Shown: one piece after another, positions 1-8,272 of the stretch
Position numbering within the stretch: position 1 is the first letter of the stretch
How the letters are laid out: each line of letters starts with the position of its first letter
Assembly: GCA_016207285.1 (NCBI GenBank)
Contig: JACQPW010000082.1
Coordinates: 1-24,272 of the forward strand
Direction: 5' to 3'
Source: Candidatus Kerfeldbacteria bacterium
GTDB taxonomy: Bacteria; Patescibacteriota; Patescibacteriia; UBA9570
Length of the DNA: 24,272 nt
Translations under genes and position numbers: made by a program
The notes under the pieces: generated by a model
The model's input: only the letters and a program-made list of their open reading frames with translations
What the model was told of the DNA's origin: nothing
The model's database searches: none

Positions 1-1092
1 GACGATACTGGGGTGGTTTATTTTATTGCCTCGCCCTTGCGGGCATTGGCTGACTATGTTTACACGTCAAAAAGTCATTGGAATGCCAAAGCTCTGGCTG
101 AATTGATTGCCCAACTTGGCGATGTCCATGTCCAGTTAGAACAGCATGAGGCGTTACCAAAATATTCGACGACAGCACCACAGAAATTGGTGACAGCTTA
201 CGGTGATGAATTGAAAAAGATTGGCGATGAGCATGAGGAAGTTGTGGTACTAGACGCTGATTTAATGTTGGACACCGGTTTGATCCCATTTAAAGATGCT
301 CATCCTGAGCGCTTTATCGAATGTGGTATTGCCGAACAAGATATGGTGTCGTCCGCTGGTGGGCTAGCGTTATCAGGCAAGTTACCGATCATCCACTCGT
401 TTGCCTGCTTTTTATCCACTCGCCCGAATGAACAGATTTATAATAATGCCACGGAAGAAACCAAAATTATTTATGCCGGTTCATTGGCGGGTGTGTTACC
501 GGCTGGGCCAGGCCATTCCCATCAATCGGTACGGGATATTTCCATTTTAGGTTCAATCCCTGGTTTAACCTTACTATCACCGGCTAATGAAGTAGAAGCG
601 CGCCTGGTGTTGCGCTGGGCAGTTGAGCAGAACACGCGTTCTACTTATGTTCGGCTGGAAAGCTTACCGATTGACCTGCCATTTACTTTACCGGACAGTG
701 GTCAGTTCACAATGGGAGTAGGACAAAAGATACACGATGGTAAAGATGTCGCGATTGTGGCCTATGGACCAACGTTATTGAAACAAGCCTATCTGGCTGC
801 CCAGCAATTAGCGCAACAAAATGTGAGTGTCGCGGTTTATAATCTCCCCTGGTTAAACAAGATCGATCCGGCATTTGTCAAAGAACTAGAACAGTATCCA
901 CTAGTCGTTACGCTGGATAACCACTATGTGCAGCTGGGTCAGGGAGTGATGGTGAAAGCGGCCTTGTCTAATCGCTGTGTCAATTTGGGTTTAACCGAAG
1001 TGCCGCGTTGCGGCCAGAATGACGAGGTGTTAGCTTATCATCAATTGGATGCTGCCAGTCTGCAACGGCAGATTCAACAGTTGCTCGCATGA
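1..1092 (+). CDS. Transketolase, C-terminal part (5' end outside window)
   Basis: The reading frame is open from base 1, so the gene begins upstream; the GTG at 13 is internal. The 363 visible residues start in what looks like the end of the N-terminal TPP domain and linker, then run through the pyrimidine-binding domain and the C-terminal domain. The activating glutamate of TPP enzymes is in ECGIAEQD (Glu codon at 334), followed by a Gly-rich SSAGGLAL stretch. A PAGPGHSHQSVRDI segment and a SPANEVEA segment are typical of transketolase/DXS-type Pyr domains. The family transfers two-carbon ketol units between sugar phosphates. The stop overlaps the next start (ATGA), so the gene is probably co-transcribed with the surface-sugar genes. 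It could serve the pentose phosphate pathway or a branched or modified sugar; the sequence does not decide. Family call strong, specific role uncertain. Confidence 0.9.
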   Translation, partial: DDTGVVYFIASPLRALADYVYTSKSHWNAKALAELIAQLGDVHVQLEQHEALPKYSTTAPQKLVTAYGDELKKIGDEHEEVVVLDADLMLDTGLIPFKDAHPERFIECGIAEQDMVSSAGGLALSGKLPIIHSFACFLSTRPNEQIYNNATEETKIIYAGSLAGVLPAGPGHSHQSVRDISILGSIPGLTLLSPANEVEARLVLRWAVEQNTRSTYVRLESLPIDLPFTLPDSGQFTMGVGQKIHDGKDVAIVAYGPTLLKQAYLAAQQLAQQNVSVAVYNLPWLNKIDPAFVKELEQYPLVVTLDNHYVQLGQGVMVKAALSNRCVNLGLTEVPRCGQNDEVLAYHQLDAASLQRQIQQLLA

Positions 1093-2717
1093 AGCGCTTC
1101 GCCCTGCTGTGGTGTATTATCGCAGCTTGTTTCGTGACTACTGGTGTAGGCGTGCTGACCTACAAGATCGAAAGTAATTATTTGGCGCATAATTCGTATT
1201 TCTACGATTCGGTGTATTATCAGTTTTATAATGCCCGTTTGGCGGAACGGTTACACACGGAAAGTCGTTTGACGGTGGCATGGGATGAGTGGGTGCATAA
1301 CGATCGTCATCCGTTGCGCACAGTACCGTTGGTGTTACTGTATCCAGCCGCTCTGACGCAACCACTTGGCCATTTATATACGTTATTGCCCAGCCTAGCT
1401 GTGTTATTGAGTTTAATGGCTTGGTTTATCTACCGGCGCACGCGCTCGCTGACCTATAGCATGGTAGGTATCGCCTTGTTTGCGTCTCTGCCGATTTTTT
1501 ATGATGCTACGTATGGGGTAGCGGTTTATTGGTTAGAGTGGCAGGCGGCGGCTTGGGTAGCCTCGGCTGGTCTCTGTTTATTGTTGGCGTATCAACAACG
1601 ACGCTGGCTGATTGGGTTTGCGTTATGTGTAGTGGCGGCCGTGTTAAGCCGTTACATTGCGGCAATGTTCTTGGTGGTCACTTGCGCACCATTATTTTTG
1701 CTTTACTTAAAGCACAGCCGAAAACGGTGGTCAGATCTCGCCTGGACGTTTGGAATTATCCTGGTGTTGGCCGGCTACTTTTTAATTGCCCATGTGCAGG
1801 GCAATCTTTATTTCTATTCTACGTATGGGTATGCCTTGAACCAATCGTTTGGTGCGTCGGCTCATTTTATTGTTACTGGATTAATTACCTTTGTGGGGCG
1901 AGTATTTCCATTGGCTTGTATCTTAGCCCTGGTGGTCAGTATCATCATGGTGCGGCGGCAGTGGCGCTGGTTAGAGTTTGCTCAAGTCGCCTGGTTGGGG
2001 ATTGCTCCGTTATTGCTGTTGTTGGCTCTGCGCTCGGTGGGCGCGGTACACCCGTTAGCGTATAGCTTGGTAGGGTTAGTGTTAATTGCTTTAGCGCCAA
2101 TAAGTTGGCCGCAGGTACAATCCCGTTTACGCTGGATCAGCATCATTGGAGTAGGCGTGGTAGTGATGGTACTGACCTATCAACATTGGCAAAGTATGAC
2201 AACGTTGCAAGCCCAAGCCACGACCACACAAAAACAGTTTGATCAAACCCTGGCTGCTGCTGTTGCCCAAATTCCAGATGATACGATTGTGTGGAATGGA
2301 TTTTTTGATGAGTACACTTGGATTCCAGCTATGGAAAACTATTACCAAACTGGAAAATTATATTTGCCCGCTGGACAGCCGTTTTTTAATGCGCACTTGT
2401 CCGCCTGGCAAGGAGATTACCCGGGTTTGACCGATCAGCAAATTGCCGAGCGAGTATATGCCGGTACGGCGCAGTGGGTGGATGTGGCAGTGGTGTTGGC
2501 CGATGCCAGCCCCACACATACGGGCGAGTGGATGGATAATACGACCAGCCAAGTTGTGAGTGCTTACATGACGGAGCAGCTCATCCAAGACAGTAACTGG
2601 GAGCGAGTATTTACAGTGGAGTCTTTTTATGGCACCCTAATTGGCTACCGCAACCTAGACGCTCATCCCGAAAATTATACTTTAACTTTACATGTCGACC
2701 CTTCCGTCCGCCCCTAA
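1089..2717 (+). CDS. Multipass membrane protein, possible GT-C glycosyltransferase
   Basis: 542 residues with an N-terminal membrane segment (about 4-25), a hydrophilic loop of about 65 residues (EWVHNDRHPLRTVP and YDSVYYQFYNARLAE), then about eight to ten hydrophobic helices up to about residue 365, and a roughly 170-residue soluble C-terminal part. This layout, with an acidic first external loop, is that of GT-C lipid-linked sugar transferases (PMT/ArnT-like), but I recognise no diagnostic motif beyond layout. The start overlaps the transketolase stop by 4 nt (ATGA). Its neighbours are a GT2 of the ArnC/DPM1 type and an ArnE/F-like protein, which fits an enzyme that takes a sugar from a polyprenyl-phosphate donor at the outer face of the membrane. 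It could instead be an uncharacterised membrane protein of the same cluster. Confidence 0.6.
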   Translation: MKRFALLWCIIAACFVTTGVGVLTYKIESNYLAHNSYFYDSVYYQFYNARLAERLHTESRLTVAWDEWVHNDRHPLRTVPLVLLYPAALTQPLGHLYTLLPSLAVLLSLMAWFIYRRTRSLTYSMVGIALFASLPIFYDATYGVAVYWLEWQAAAWVASAGLCLLLAYQQRRWLIGFALCVVAAVLSRYIAAMFLVVTCAPLFLLYLKHSRKRWSDLAWTFGIILVLAGYFLIAHVQGNLYFYSTYGYALNQSFGASAHFIVTGLITFVGRVFPLACILALVVSIIMVRRQWRWLEFAQVAWLGIAPLLLLLALRSVGAVHPLAYSLVGLVLIALAPISWPQVQSRLRWISIIGVGVVVMVLTYQHWQSMTTLQAQATTTQKQFDQTLAAAVAQIPDDTIVWNGFFDEYTWIPAMENYYQTGKLYLPAGQPFFNAHLSAWQGDYPGLTDQQIAERVYAGTAQWVDVAVVLADASPTHTGEWMDNTTSQVVSAYMTEQLIQDSNWERVFTVESFYGTLIGYRNLDAHPENYTLTLHVDPSVRP

Positions 2718-3486
2718 CTTGAGTGTAATTGCCCCCGGTTTGGAATACCGTGATGGCATTTGGTATGCCAAAACGCAAGCAGCTATTTCTTATCCAGACA
2801 GTGGCAATGCGGAGTGTTACGCGTTAGAGGATGACAGCTTCTGGTTTCAGCACCGTAACCGTTGTTTGTTAACGCTGATGAAAAAATTTCCGCCACCGGG
2901 TCGATTATTTGATATTGGTGGTGGTAACGGTTATCAAGCAAAGTTGTTTCAAGAATCTGGTTTAGCGGTCACCTTATTGGAAGCTGGTGCCGAGGGTGTG
3001 CAACATGCTAAACAACGTGGTGTCCAAGAATTGATTTGCAGCACCTTAGAACAAGCCCAGTTTTTACCAGGCACGTTACCGGCAGTCGGGGTATTTGATG
3101 TAGTTGAGCATATCGAAACTGATCAGGCTTTTTTACGGCAGTTACATACGGCGATGCAACCAGCTGGTCGGTTGTATCTGACGGTTCCCGCGTATCAGTG
3201 GTTATGGTCCGATGAAGATGTCCGCGCTGGTCATTTTCGTCGTTATACCATTCGTAGTCTCTCTAAACGGTTACATCAGGCTGGCTTTACCATCGAATAC
3301 GCCAGTTATCTATTTTCACCGTTACCGCTACCTATTTTAATTGGTCGGCGCTTCTTTAAACAGGTATCTAGTCCTCAACAACATCGCTCTAAGGCCGATT
3401 GGCTGGGTTTTGAAACCACGCTAGTGCGCTGGGGTTGGAGGATTCCATTTGGTAGCAGTTGTGTTATAGTAGCCAGGAAGATATGA
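2692..3486 (+). CDS. Class I SAM-dependent methyltransferase
   Basis: 264 residues. An N-terminal SFWFQHRNRCLL segment precedes the SAM-binding motif I, LFDIGGGNGYQ (about residues 74-84). An acidic residue ends the second strand (LLEAG), and the post-motif GVFDVVEHIE (about 133-142) is the usual motif IV region. RLYLTVPAYQWLWSDED and the HFRRYT segment are common in methyltransferases found near glycosyltransferases. It has no membrane segment, so it acts in the cytosol. The substrate cannot be read from the sequence; a nucleotide sugar or lipid-linked sugar is likely from context. The ATG overlaps the upstream gene by 26 nt and no Shine-Dalgarno is visible. Family assignment is firm. Confidence 0.88.
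   Translation: MSTLPSAPNLSVIAPGLEYRDGIWYAKTQAAISYPDSGNAECYALEDDSFWFQHRNRCLLTLMKKFPPPGRLFDIGGGNGYQAKLFQESGLAVTLLEAGAEGVQHAKQRGVQELICSTLEQAQFLPGTLPAVGVFDVVEHIETDQAFLRQLHTAMQPAGRLYLTVPAYQWLWSDEDVRAGHFRRYTIRSLSKRLHQAGFTIEYASYLFSPLPLPILIGRRFFKQVSSPQQHRSKADWLGFETTLVRWGWRIPFGSSCVIVARKI
3475..3480 (+). promoter_or_regulatory. Shine-Dalgarno of the GT2 gene
   Basis: AGGAAG, with its AGGA core 7 nt before the ATG at 3486 and 4 nt before the ATG at 3483. It is one of the few recognisable ribosome binding sites in this gene cluster and favours 3486 as start. Confidence 0.55.
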
Positions 3487-4412
3487 TGATTTCCATCGTT
3501 GTCCCAGTCTATAAATGTGCCGATAGTTTGGTAGAGCTGCACCAACGTGTTCAGGTTGTGTTGGCTAAATTACAGGTCGATTTTGAGTTGATCTTGGTGA
3601 ATGATGGCAGCCCAGACAATGCTTGGTCAGTGATCGTGGATTTAGCCGCCCGCGATACGCGTGTGGTCGGGTTACAACTGACCAGAAATTTCGGCCAACA
3701 CTATGCCATTACTGCCGGCTTGCAACATAGCCAAGGTGATTGGGTAGTGGTAATGGACGGTGACTTGCAAGATCAGCCGGAAGAAATTGAAAAATTATTG
3801 CACGTTGCTCGTGCTGGCCAACATGATATTATTTTTGCGCGACGGGTGCAGCGGTTTGATAGTTGGTTGAAACGTTTTTCCTCGGCCTGTTTTTACCAGG
3901 TCTTGAGCTATTTAACAGATACTAAACAAGATTCGACGATTGGTAACTTTGGTATGTATAGTCGGCGAGTCATTGATACGCTCAATGCCATGACAGAACA
4001 TTTACGCTATTTTCCAGTACTCGTCCGTTGGACCGGCTTTACGATGACCACAGTCGATGTCACCCACGCTGCGCGAGCGGCGGGACGCTCTAGTTATAGT
4101 CTTGCCAAATTAGTGCGCTTGGCCTTTGATGTCATCATCGCGTTTTCGGATAAACCATTGCGCCTGACCGTTAAATTGGGTGCGGTGATTGCGCTAGGAT
4201 CCTTTTTATTTGTGTTGTATGTCGTAGGGCAGTCACTGTATGGTACAGACCCAGTAGAAGGCTGGGCGAGTTTAATCGTATCGATGTGGTTTTTATCTGG
4301 ACTGATCATTATGATTTTAGGGATGATCGGTTTATACATTGGTAAGATGTTTGATCAGGTCAAACATCGACCGTTGTATCTGGTGAAAACCAAATTAAAT
4401 TTGCCGCAATGA
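3486..4412 (+). CDS. GT2 family glycosyltransferase, DPM1/ArnC-like, membrane-anchored
   Basis: 308 residues from this start. The GT-A fold begins at once with ISIVVPVYKC; the nucleotide-binding NDGS motif is near residue 40 and the metal-binding MDGDLQD near 85. IGNFGMYSRRVI lies mid-protein, as in polyprenyl-phosphate glycosyltransferases. Two C-terminal membrane helices (about 225-245 and 258-282) anchor it, as in ArnC, GtrB and some DPM1 proteins. The family moves a sugar from a nucleotide donor to undecaprenyl phosphate on the cytosolic side. ATG codons at 3483 and 3486 are both possible; an AGGAAG at 3475-3480 gives better spacing to 3486. A TTG at 3459 is open but lies inside the methyltransferase gene. 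It overlaps the methyltransferase stop and, at its 3' end, the next start by 4 nt. Confidence 0.88.
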   Translation: MISIVVPVYKCADSLVELHQRVQVVLAKLQVDFELILVNDGSPDNAWSVIVDLAARDTRVVGLQLTRNFGQHYAITAGLQHSQGDWVVVMDGDLQDQPEEIEKLLHVARAGQHDIIFARRVQRFDSWLKRFSSACFYQVLSYLTDTKQDSTIGNFGMYSRRVIDTLNAMTEHLRYFPVLVRWTGFTMTTVDVTHAARAAGRSSYSLAKLVRLAFDVIIAFSDKPLRLTVKLGAVIALGSFLFVLYVVGQSLYGTDPVEGWASLIVSMWFLSGLIIMILGMIGLYIGKMFDQVKHRPLYLVKTKLNLPQ

Positions 4413-4774
4413 ACTATTTCTACATTTTTGGTACAGTCATCAGTACGGTAGTCAGTCAGTTGTTGCTGAAATGGCGAGTAGGTTTGTATCATGATGTTTC
4501 TACAACCTTCCTAGGTAAGTTACAATTTTTAGGTAAATTACTGATGGATCCCTGGGTTGTACTGAGCTTGGGCTTAGCATTTTTAGCAGCGTTATTCTGG
4601 ATGCTAGCCTTAACCAAGTTCCAGCTTAGTTTTGCATACCCGTTTACCAGTTTGTCCTTTATTTTGGTGGTAGTTTGCTCAGTGTGGTTGTTTCATGAAC
4701 CGTTTACTGTGTACAAGTTAGCCAGCTTGGGTTGTATTTCCATTGGCCTACTCTTATTAAGTCGCTCGGTATGA
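4409..4774 (+). CDS. EamA/SMR-type small membrane protein, ArnE/ArnF-like
   Basis: 121 residues with four hydrophobic helices (about 2-20, 45-65, 70-92, 98-118). The order and length match half-size EamA/SMR proteins such as ArnE and ArnF, which are thought to flip undecaprenyl-phosphate sugars across the inner membrane. Family-like features are SQLLLKW near the N-terminus, ALTKFQLSFAYPFTSLSF in the third-helix region, and the C-terminal HEP...LGCISIGLLLL. It lies directly after an ArnC-like GT2, the natural partner of such a flippase. The ATGA overlap with the upstream gene implies translational coupling. A small multidrug exporter is the alternative, but the context favours lipid-sugar transport. 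Confidence 0.75.
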   Translation: MNYFYIFGTVISTVVSQLLLKWRVGLYHDVSTTFLGKLQFLGKLLMDPWVVLSLGLAFLAALFWMLALTKFQLSFAYPFTSLSFILVVVCSVWLFHEPFTVYKLASLGCISIGLLLLSRSV

Positions 4775-5904
4775 TCCCGTTTAACCGTCCTGCAGTCGTC
4801 GGTAAAGAATTGGACTATATTGCCGATGCCATCGAACGGCGTAGATTGTCTGGTGATTACGAATATACCAAACAATGCCATGCCTGGTTCAAACAGCAGT
4901 TTGCTGCTAAAGACATCTTGCTGACCACATCGGGAACGTCTGCCCTAGATATGGCGGCTGTGCTGACCAATGTGCAACCCGGTGATGAAGTGATTATGCC
5001 GTCGTACACCTTCACCTCCACAGCCAACGCCTTTGTATTACGTGGCGCGACGATTGTGTTTGTCGATGTTCGTCCGGATACCATGAACATTAATGAACAG
5101 TTGATTGAAGCAGCTATTACCGAGCGCACCAAAGTGATCGTACCGGTGCATTATGCCGGTGTTAGTTGCAACATGGAAGTGATCATGGATATTGCTAAGC
5201 GTCACAATTTGTTGGTGGTAGAAGATGCGGCGCAAGGCGTTAATGCTAAATATCAAGATAAATGGTTAGGCACGATTGGCCAGATTGGTTGCTACAGTTT
5301 TCATGAAACCAAAAATTATACGTGTGGTGAAGGTGGGGCCGTGGTGGTGAGCGAAGACAGTTTAATTGAACGAGCCGAAATTATTCGTGAGAAGGGGACA
5401 GATCGTTCCAAATTTTTCCGTGGGCAAATTGATAAGTACACTTGGGTGGATATCGGGTCATCGTACTTACCGAGTGAATTGAACGCGGCGTATCTTTTGG
5501 CCCAGCTCGAGCAAGCCGATGTCATTAACCAGGATCGGTTGCACAGTTGGCAGCGCTACTATGATGGACTACAGTCATTAGCGGCGAACGGTACAATTAC
5601 ACTACCGACTATTCCGACCGATTGCACCCACAATGCGCACATGTTTTATATTAAAGTCAAAGATCTCACTGAACGTCAGGCTCTGATTGCGCACTTGAAA
5701 GCTAACGATATCATGAGTGTGTTTCACTACATTCCGCTACATAGTGCTGCCGCCGGTAAAAAATTTGGCCGTTTCCATGGGGAAGATGTCTATACCACTA
5801 AAGATAGCGAGCGGTTGTTACGCTTGCCAATGTATTACCAACTAGGGGATGACGCGGTCGATAAAGTGGTCGGTGCTATTCAAGCGTTCTATAGCCAGAA
5901 GTGA
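4771..5904 (+). CDS. wecE: dTDP-4-amino-4,6-dideoxygalactose transaminase (WecE)
   Basis: 377 residues, close to the 376 of E. coli WecE, and from memory recognisably colinear with it from start to end. Landmarks are MIPFN..PVVG at the start, QPGDEVIMPSYTF, RPDTMN, the VVEDAAQGV acidic motif and SFHETKN, whose Lys181 forms the PLP Schiff base. REKGT, FFRGQ, DKYTW, IGSSYL and FHGEDVYTT follow. It is a fold-type I DegT/DnrJ/EryC1 sugar aminotransferase that converts dTDP-4-keto-6-deoxy-D-glucose to dTDP-Fuc4N with glutamate as amino donor. The ATG at 4771 overlaps the upstream stop (ATGA); a TTG at 4732 is open but lies inside the previous gene and would add residues absent from the family. The WecD-like gene that follows is the expected next enzyme. 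Confidence 0.95.
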   Translation: MIPFNRPAVVGKELDYIADAIERRRLSGDYEYTKQCHAWFKQQFAAKDILLTTSGTSALDMAAVLTNVQPGDEVIMPSYTFTSTANAFVLRGATIVFVDVRPDTMNINEQLIEAAITERTKVIVPVHYAGVSCNMEVIMDIAKRHNLLVVEDAAQGVNAKYQDKWLGTIGQIGCYSFHETKNYTCGEGGAVVVSEDSLIERAEIIREKGTDRSKFFRGQIDKYTWVDIGSSYLPSELNAAYLLAQLEQADVINQDRLHSWQRYYDGLQSLAANGTITLPTIPTDCTHNAHMFYIKVKDLTERQALIAHLKANDIMSVFHYIPLHSAAAGKKFGRFHGEDVYTTKDSERLLRLPMYYQLGDDAVDKVVGAIQAFYSQK

Positions 5905-6563
5905 TAGTAATACTCGGTGCTTACCGGGGTATAACCGCATTTTTCATACAATTTACAAGCCGCGATATTGTCACCTTGTGTCACCACTTGGCTAGAGGTG
6001 TAACCGTGTTGCACAAACCAACCTTGGGCAGCGCGAATCAACGCTACACCGTAGCCCTTACCACGTTGGCTGGCATCCACGGCTACTAGGCCAATATCGC
6101 CATGGCCATTTTTTTCTCCTACCGTTACTACAGCAACACACTTACCTTGCTCGCGAATCACCAATACCGCTTTGGCCAGTTCATGGCTGCAGGATTTCTG
6201 CATCCACTGGGTGTACAATTCCTCGAATTTTTTCTGATCCATCTGAGGGTCTACCTTAAAGCGTGAATACAACCCGGCTTGAATGGATAAATCAATTAAG
6301 TCAGCACTGGCAGTGGCATCGGTATATTCTGTAACCGGACCAAACTGTAACTGTTCTGGCGGAATCGTCCGCAGATCCATTTGGTAGGTGACTTTCTTGT
6401 CCACCAATGTACCACCAGCCGCTGCTGCTACCGGTTGGCTATTACTATCCGGCGTGGCCCAGTACACTAACCGCACACCTTGCGCACGCAAATCATCCAG
6501 TTCCGAGATGTCTGTCATCTTCGCCACCGGAAACCCAAAAAATTGACTATCCCAAGCTAACAT
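5889..6563 (-). CDS. GNAT N-acetyltransferase, WecD-like (dTDP-fucosamine acyltransferase)
   Basis: 224 residues, the same length as E. coli WecD. The N-terminus has the W(D)xxFFG signature of the WecD group; SRFKVDP and YTQW follow near the middle. The acetyl-CoA loop is SQRGKGYG (Q-x-x-G-x-G type), then VTQGDNIAACKLYEKCGY and a final EYYYHFWL typical of WecD/FdtC-type sugar acyltransferases. The expected reaction is acylation of the 4-amino group of the sugar made by WecE, giving dTDP-Fuc4NAc or a variant. The last 16 bases overlap the end of wecE tail to tail. The start has its own extended -10 box 6 nt upstream, so the mRNA is probably leaderless. Exact acyl donor and sugar are inferred. 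Confidence 0.85.
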   Translation of the reverse strand: MLAWDSQFFGFPVAKMTDISELDDLRAQGVRLVYWATPDSNSQPVAAAAGGTLVDKKVTYQMDLRTIPPEQLQFGPVTEYTDATASADLIDLSIQAGLYSRFKVDPQMDQKKFEELYTQWMQKSCSHELAKAVLVIREQGKCVAVVTVGEKNGHGDIGLVAVDASQRGKGYGVALIRAAQGWFVQHGYTSSQVVTQGDNIAACKLYEKCGYTPVSTEYYYHFWL

Positions 6564-6569
6564 GAGGGC

Positions 6570-6578
6570 ATTGTATCA
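6570..6578 (-). promoter_or_regulatory. Extended -10 promoter element of the wecD-like gene
   Basis: Read on the - strand the bases are TGATACAAT: a TG-extended -10 box (TACAAT) ending 6 nt before the ATG at 6563. Transcription would start at or next to the A of the ATG. A weak -35 (TAGTCA) lies 17 nt upstream. The region is shared with the divergent promoter at 6592-6619. Confidence 0.6.
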
Positions 6579-6591
6579 TTGGCAAACACCT

Positions 6592-6619
6592 TTGACTATC
6601 CGCTCCAGTATTGTATAAT
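6592..6619 (+). promoter_or_regulatory. Sigma-70-type promoter of the capsule-type gene
   Basis: TTGACT (6592-6597), 16 nt, TATAAT (6614-6619), 9 nt, then the ATG at 6629. This near-consensus promoter puts the transcription start within a few bases of the start codon, so the mRNA is leaderless or nearly so. It also shows that the TTG at 6611 cannot be the start codon, since it is part of the promoter. Confidence 0.75.
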
Positions 6620-6628
6620 ACGGCGGAC

Positions 6629-8272
6629 ATGATTAATTTTTTTGGGCCGAAATTAGCTGAACATATCTTTCGTTGGGATAAGGTAATGCGCTCTGCGTCG
6701 TTACCACCGTTAGCCAGTGATGCGCCCCATGTTTTGTTAGCCATGAACGTCTATTGGGAGCAGTTCGTGAATATGTATGCTCTGCTCGCTGCGTCTTTAC
6801 GAGCGCGGGGTGTACGGGTGAGTGTGTTAGTGAATGATGGCGTGTTACCGGCTTGTGAGAAGTGTCTGTTGGTAAATGAAGCATCGGGTCTTGGCTTACA
6901 CCAGACGGATTTTAAAGAGGTCAAAAAAATCTTTGCACCGCTGGGTGTTGAGCTGATTCGCTTCAGCGACTACATTACTACTGCCGAACAGCAAGCTTGT
7001 GTGCAGCAAGCGGACACTATTGATCTGGCTCACATCAGTTCGTATCGTTTGCATGACATCGCCGTTGGCGAGCATGCCTTGGCGGGAGCGTTACGCTATT
7101 TTGCTAAGGGCACATTGGATCACGAACCTGAGGCTACACCAGTGTTGCGCGCTTATTTGGCGGCGGCCTTAATGACAGAACAGGTGATGCAGCGGTTGTT
7201 AGAGCAACATCAGTTCACTAGTGTCTGTTGCCATCATGGTATTTATATTCCACAGGGGATTGTGGGGGAAGTGGCCAGACAACATAACGTACGTGTAGTG
7301 AATTGGAATGTTGCGTATCGCGAGAAGTGTTTCATCTTTTCACACGGCGATACCTACCATCACACTCTATTAAGTGAGCCAGCCACTGCCTGGGAGAACA
7401 TTCCCTGGACTCCAGCACTCGATAAAACTATTACCGACTATTTAGTGAGCCGTCACAGTGGCAGTAAAGACTGGATTAGCTTTAATCGAGCACCAGAAGA
7501 AAATACCCAAAAAATTATTCAACAATTGGGAATTGATCCCCAGAAACCGGTCATTGCTTTACTGACCAATGTGATTTGGGATGCGCAGTTACATTACCCC
7601 ACCAATATTTTCCCCAACATGATCGAATGGGTAAAAGCGACCATTGCGTACTTTGCCACCCGGCCAGACCTACAACTAGTGATTCGAATTCATCCGGCAG
7701 AACTCAAGGGGACAATTCCATCACGTCAACTGATGTTAGCGGAAATTCAACAAGCCTTCCCACAATTACCATCCAATATATTTGTTATTCCACCAGACAG
7801 CCCCATGAGCACGTACGTTATTGGTGAACTCTGTAACGCGGCCATTATTTATGGTACCAAGACCGGCGTGGAACTGGTAAGCAGCGGTATCCCCACGATT
7901 GTGGCGGGGGAGGCTTGGATCAAACATAAAGGGTTGACGATTGATCCCGCTAGTATGGCTGAATACACGGCTGCTCTGGATCGTTTGCCTGTCGCTGCGC
8001 GCTTGGATGCCGCTGCCATCCAAAGAGCTAAATTGTATGCCTACCACTTTTTTTATCGCCGGATGATCCCAGTCAGTTGTATCCAACCAGGTAAATCTAT
8101 TTACTTTACAGTACAACTGAATAATCTAGCCGCCATCCTACCGGGCGCTGATCTTGGTTTGGATATTATTTGTGACGGTATTACGACTGGTGCACCGTTT
8201 GTGTATCCGGATGAACAAGCTAGTAGTACGCTGTCCACTACCCCGACCGGTGCTTGGTTGGATATGCGTTAG
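6629..8272 (+). CDS. Capsule polysaccharide synthesis-type glycosyltransferase
   Basis: 547 residues, no membrane segment. The C-terminal half resembles GT-B enzymes of the capsule synthesis (KpsS/KpsC-like) and CDP-glycerol glycerophosphotransferase groups. It has a strand start at KPVIALLTNVIWD (about 307-319), LQLVIRIHPAE (about 347-357) with the conserved RxHP, then NAAIIYGTKTGVELVSSGIPTIVAGEAW (about 404-431), which looks like the nucleotide-sugar-binding motif that reads the donor diphosphate. The N-terminal half (MNVYWEQFVNMYALLAASLRARG) looks like a first Rossmann-type domain. The donor and acceptor cannot be told. It starts a separate + strand transcript divergent from the WecD-like gene, and its stop overlaps the acs stop by 4 nt tail to tail. 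A surface-polymer role fits the neighbours. Confidence 0.65.
   Translation: MINFFGPKLAEHIFRWDKVMRSASLPPLASDAPHVLLAMNVYWEQFVNMYALLAASLRARGVRVSVLVNDGVLPACEKCLLVNEASGLGLHQTDFKEVKKIFAPLGVELIRFSDYITTAEQQACVQQADTIDLAHISSYRLHDIAVGEHALAGALRYFAKGTLDHEPEATPVLRAYLAAALMTEQVMQRLLEQHQFTSVCCHHGIYIPQGIVGEVARQHNVRVVNWNVAYREKCFIFSHGDTYHHTLLSEPATAWENIPWTPALDKTITDYLVSRHSGSKDWISFNRAPEENTQKIIQQLGIDPQKPVIALLTNVIWDAQLHYPTNIFPNMIEWVKATIAYFATRPDLQLVIRIHPAELKGTIPSRQLMLAEIQQAFPQLPSNIFVIPPDSPMSTYVIGELCNAAIIYGTKTGVELVSSGIPTIVAGEAWIKHKGLTIDPASMAEYTAALDRLPVAARLDAAAIQRAKLYAYHFFYRRMIPVSCIQPGKSIYFTVQLNNLAAILPGADLGLDIICDGITTGAPFVYPDEQASSTLSTTPTGAWLDMR

Noticed and set aside
13..15. GTG as start of the transketolase gene
   Set aside because: The frame is open to base 1 and the following residues look like the linker from an N-terminal TPP domain, so the gene most likely begins outside the window.
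1529..2065. 178-codon + strand ORF inside the membrane protein gene
   Set aside because: It lies fully inside a well-supported gene in another frame and shows no family motif.
3459..3482. TTG start for the GT2 gene
   Set aside because: It lies in the methyltransferase gene and adds residues before the usual ISIVVPVY start; the ATGs at 3483/3486 sit behind an AGGAAG.
6611..6613. TTG start for the capsule-type gene
   Set aside because: It abuts the TATAAT box of a near-consensus promoter; transcription should start after it.
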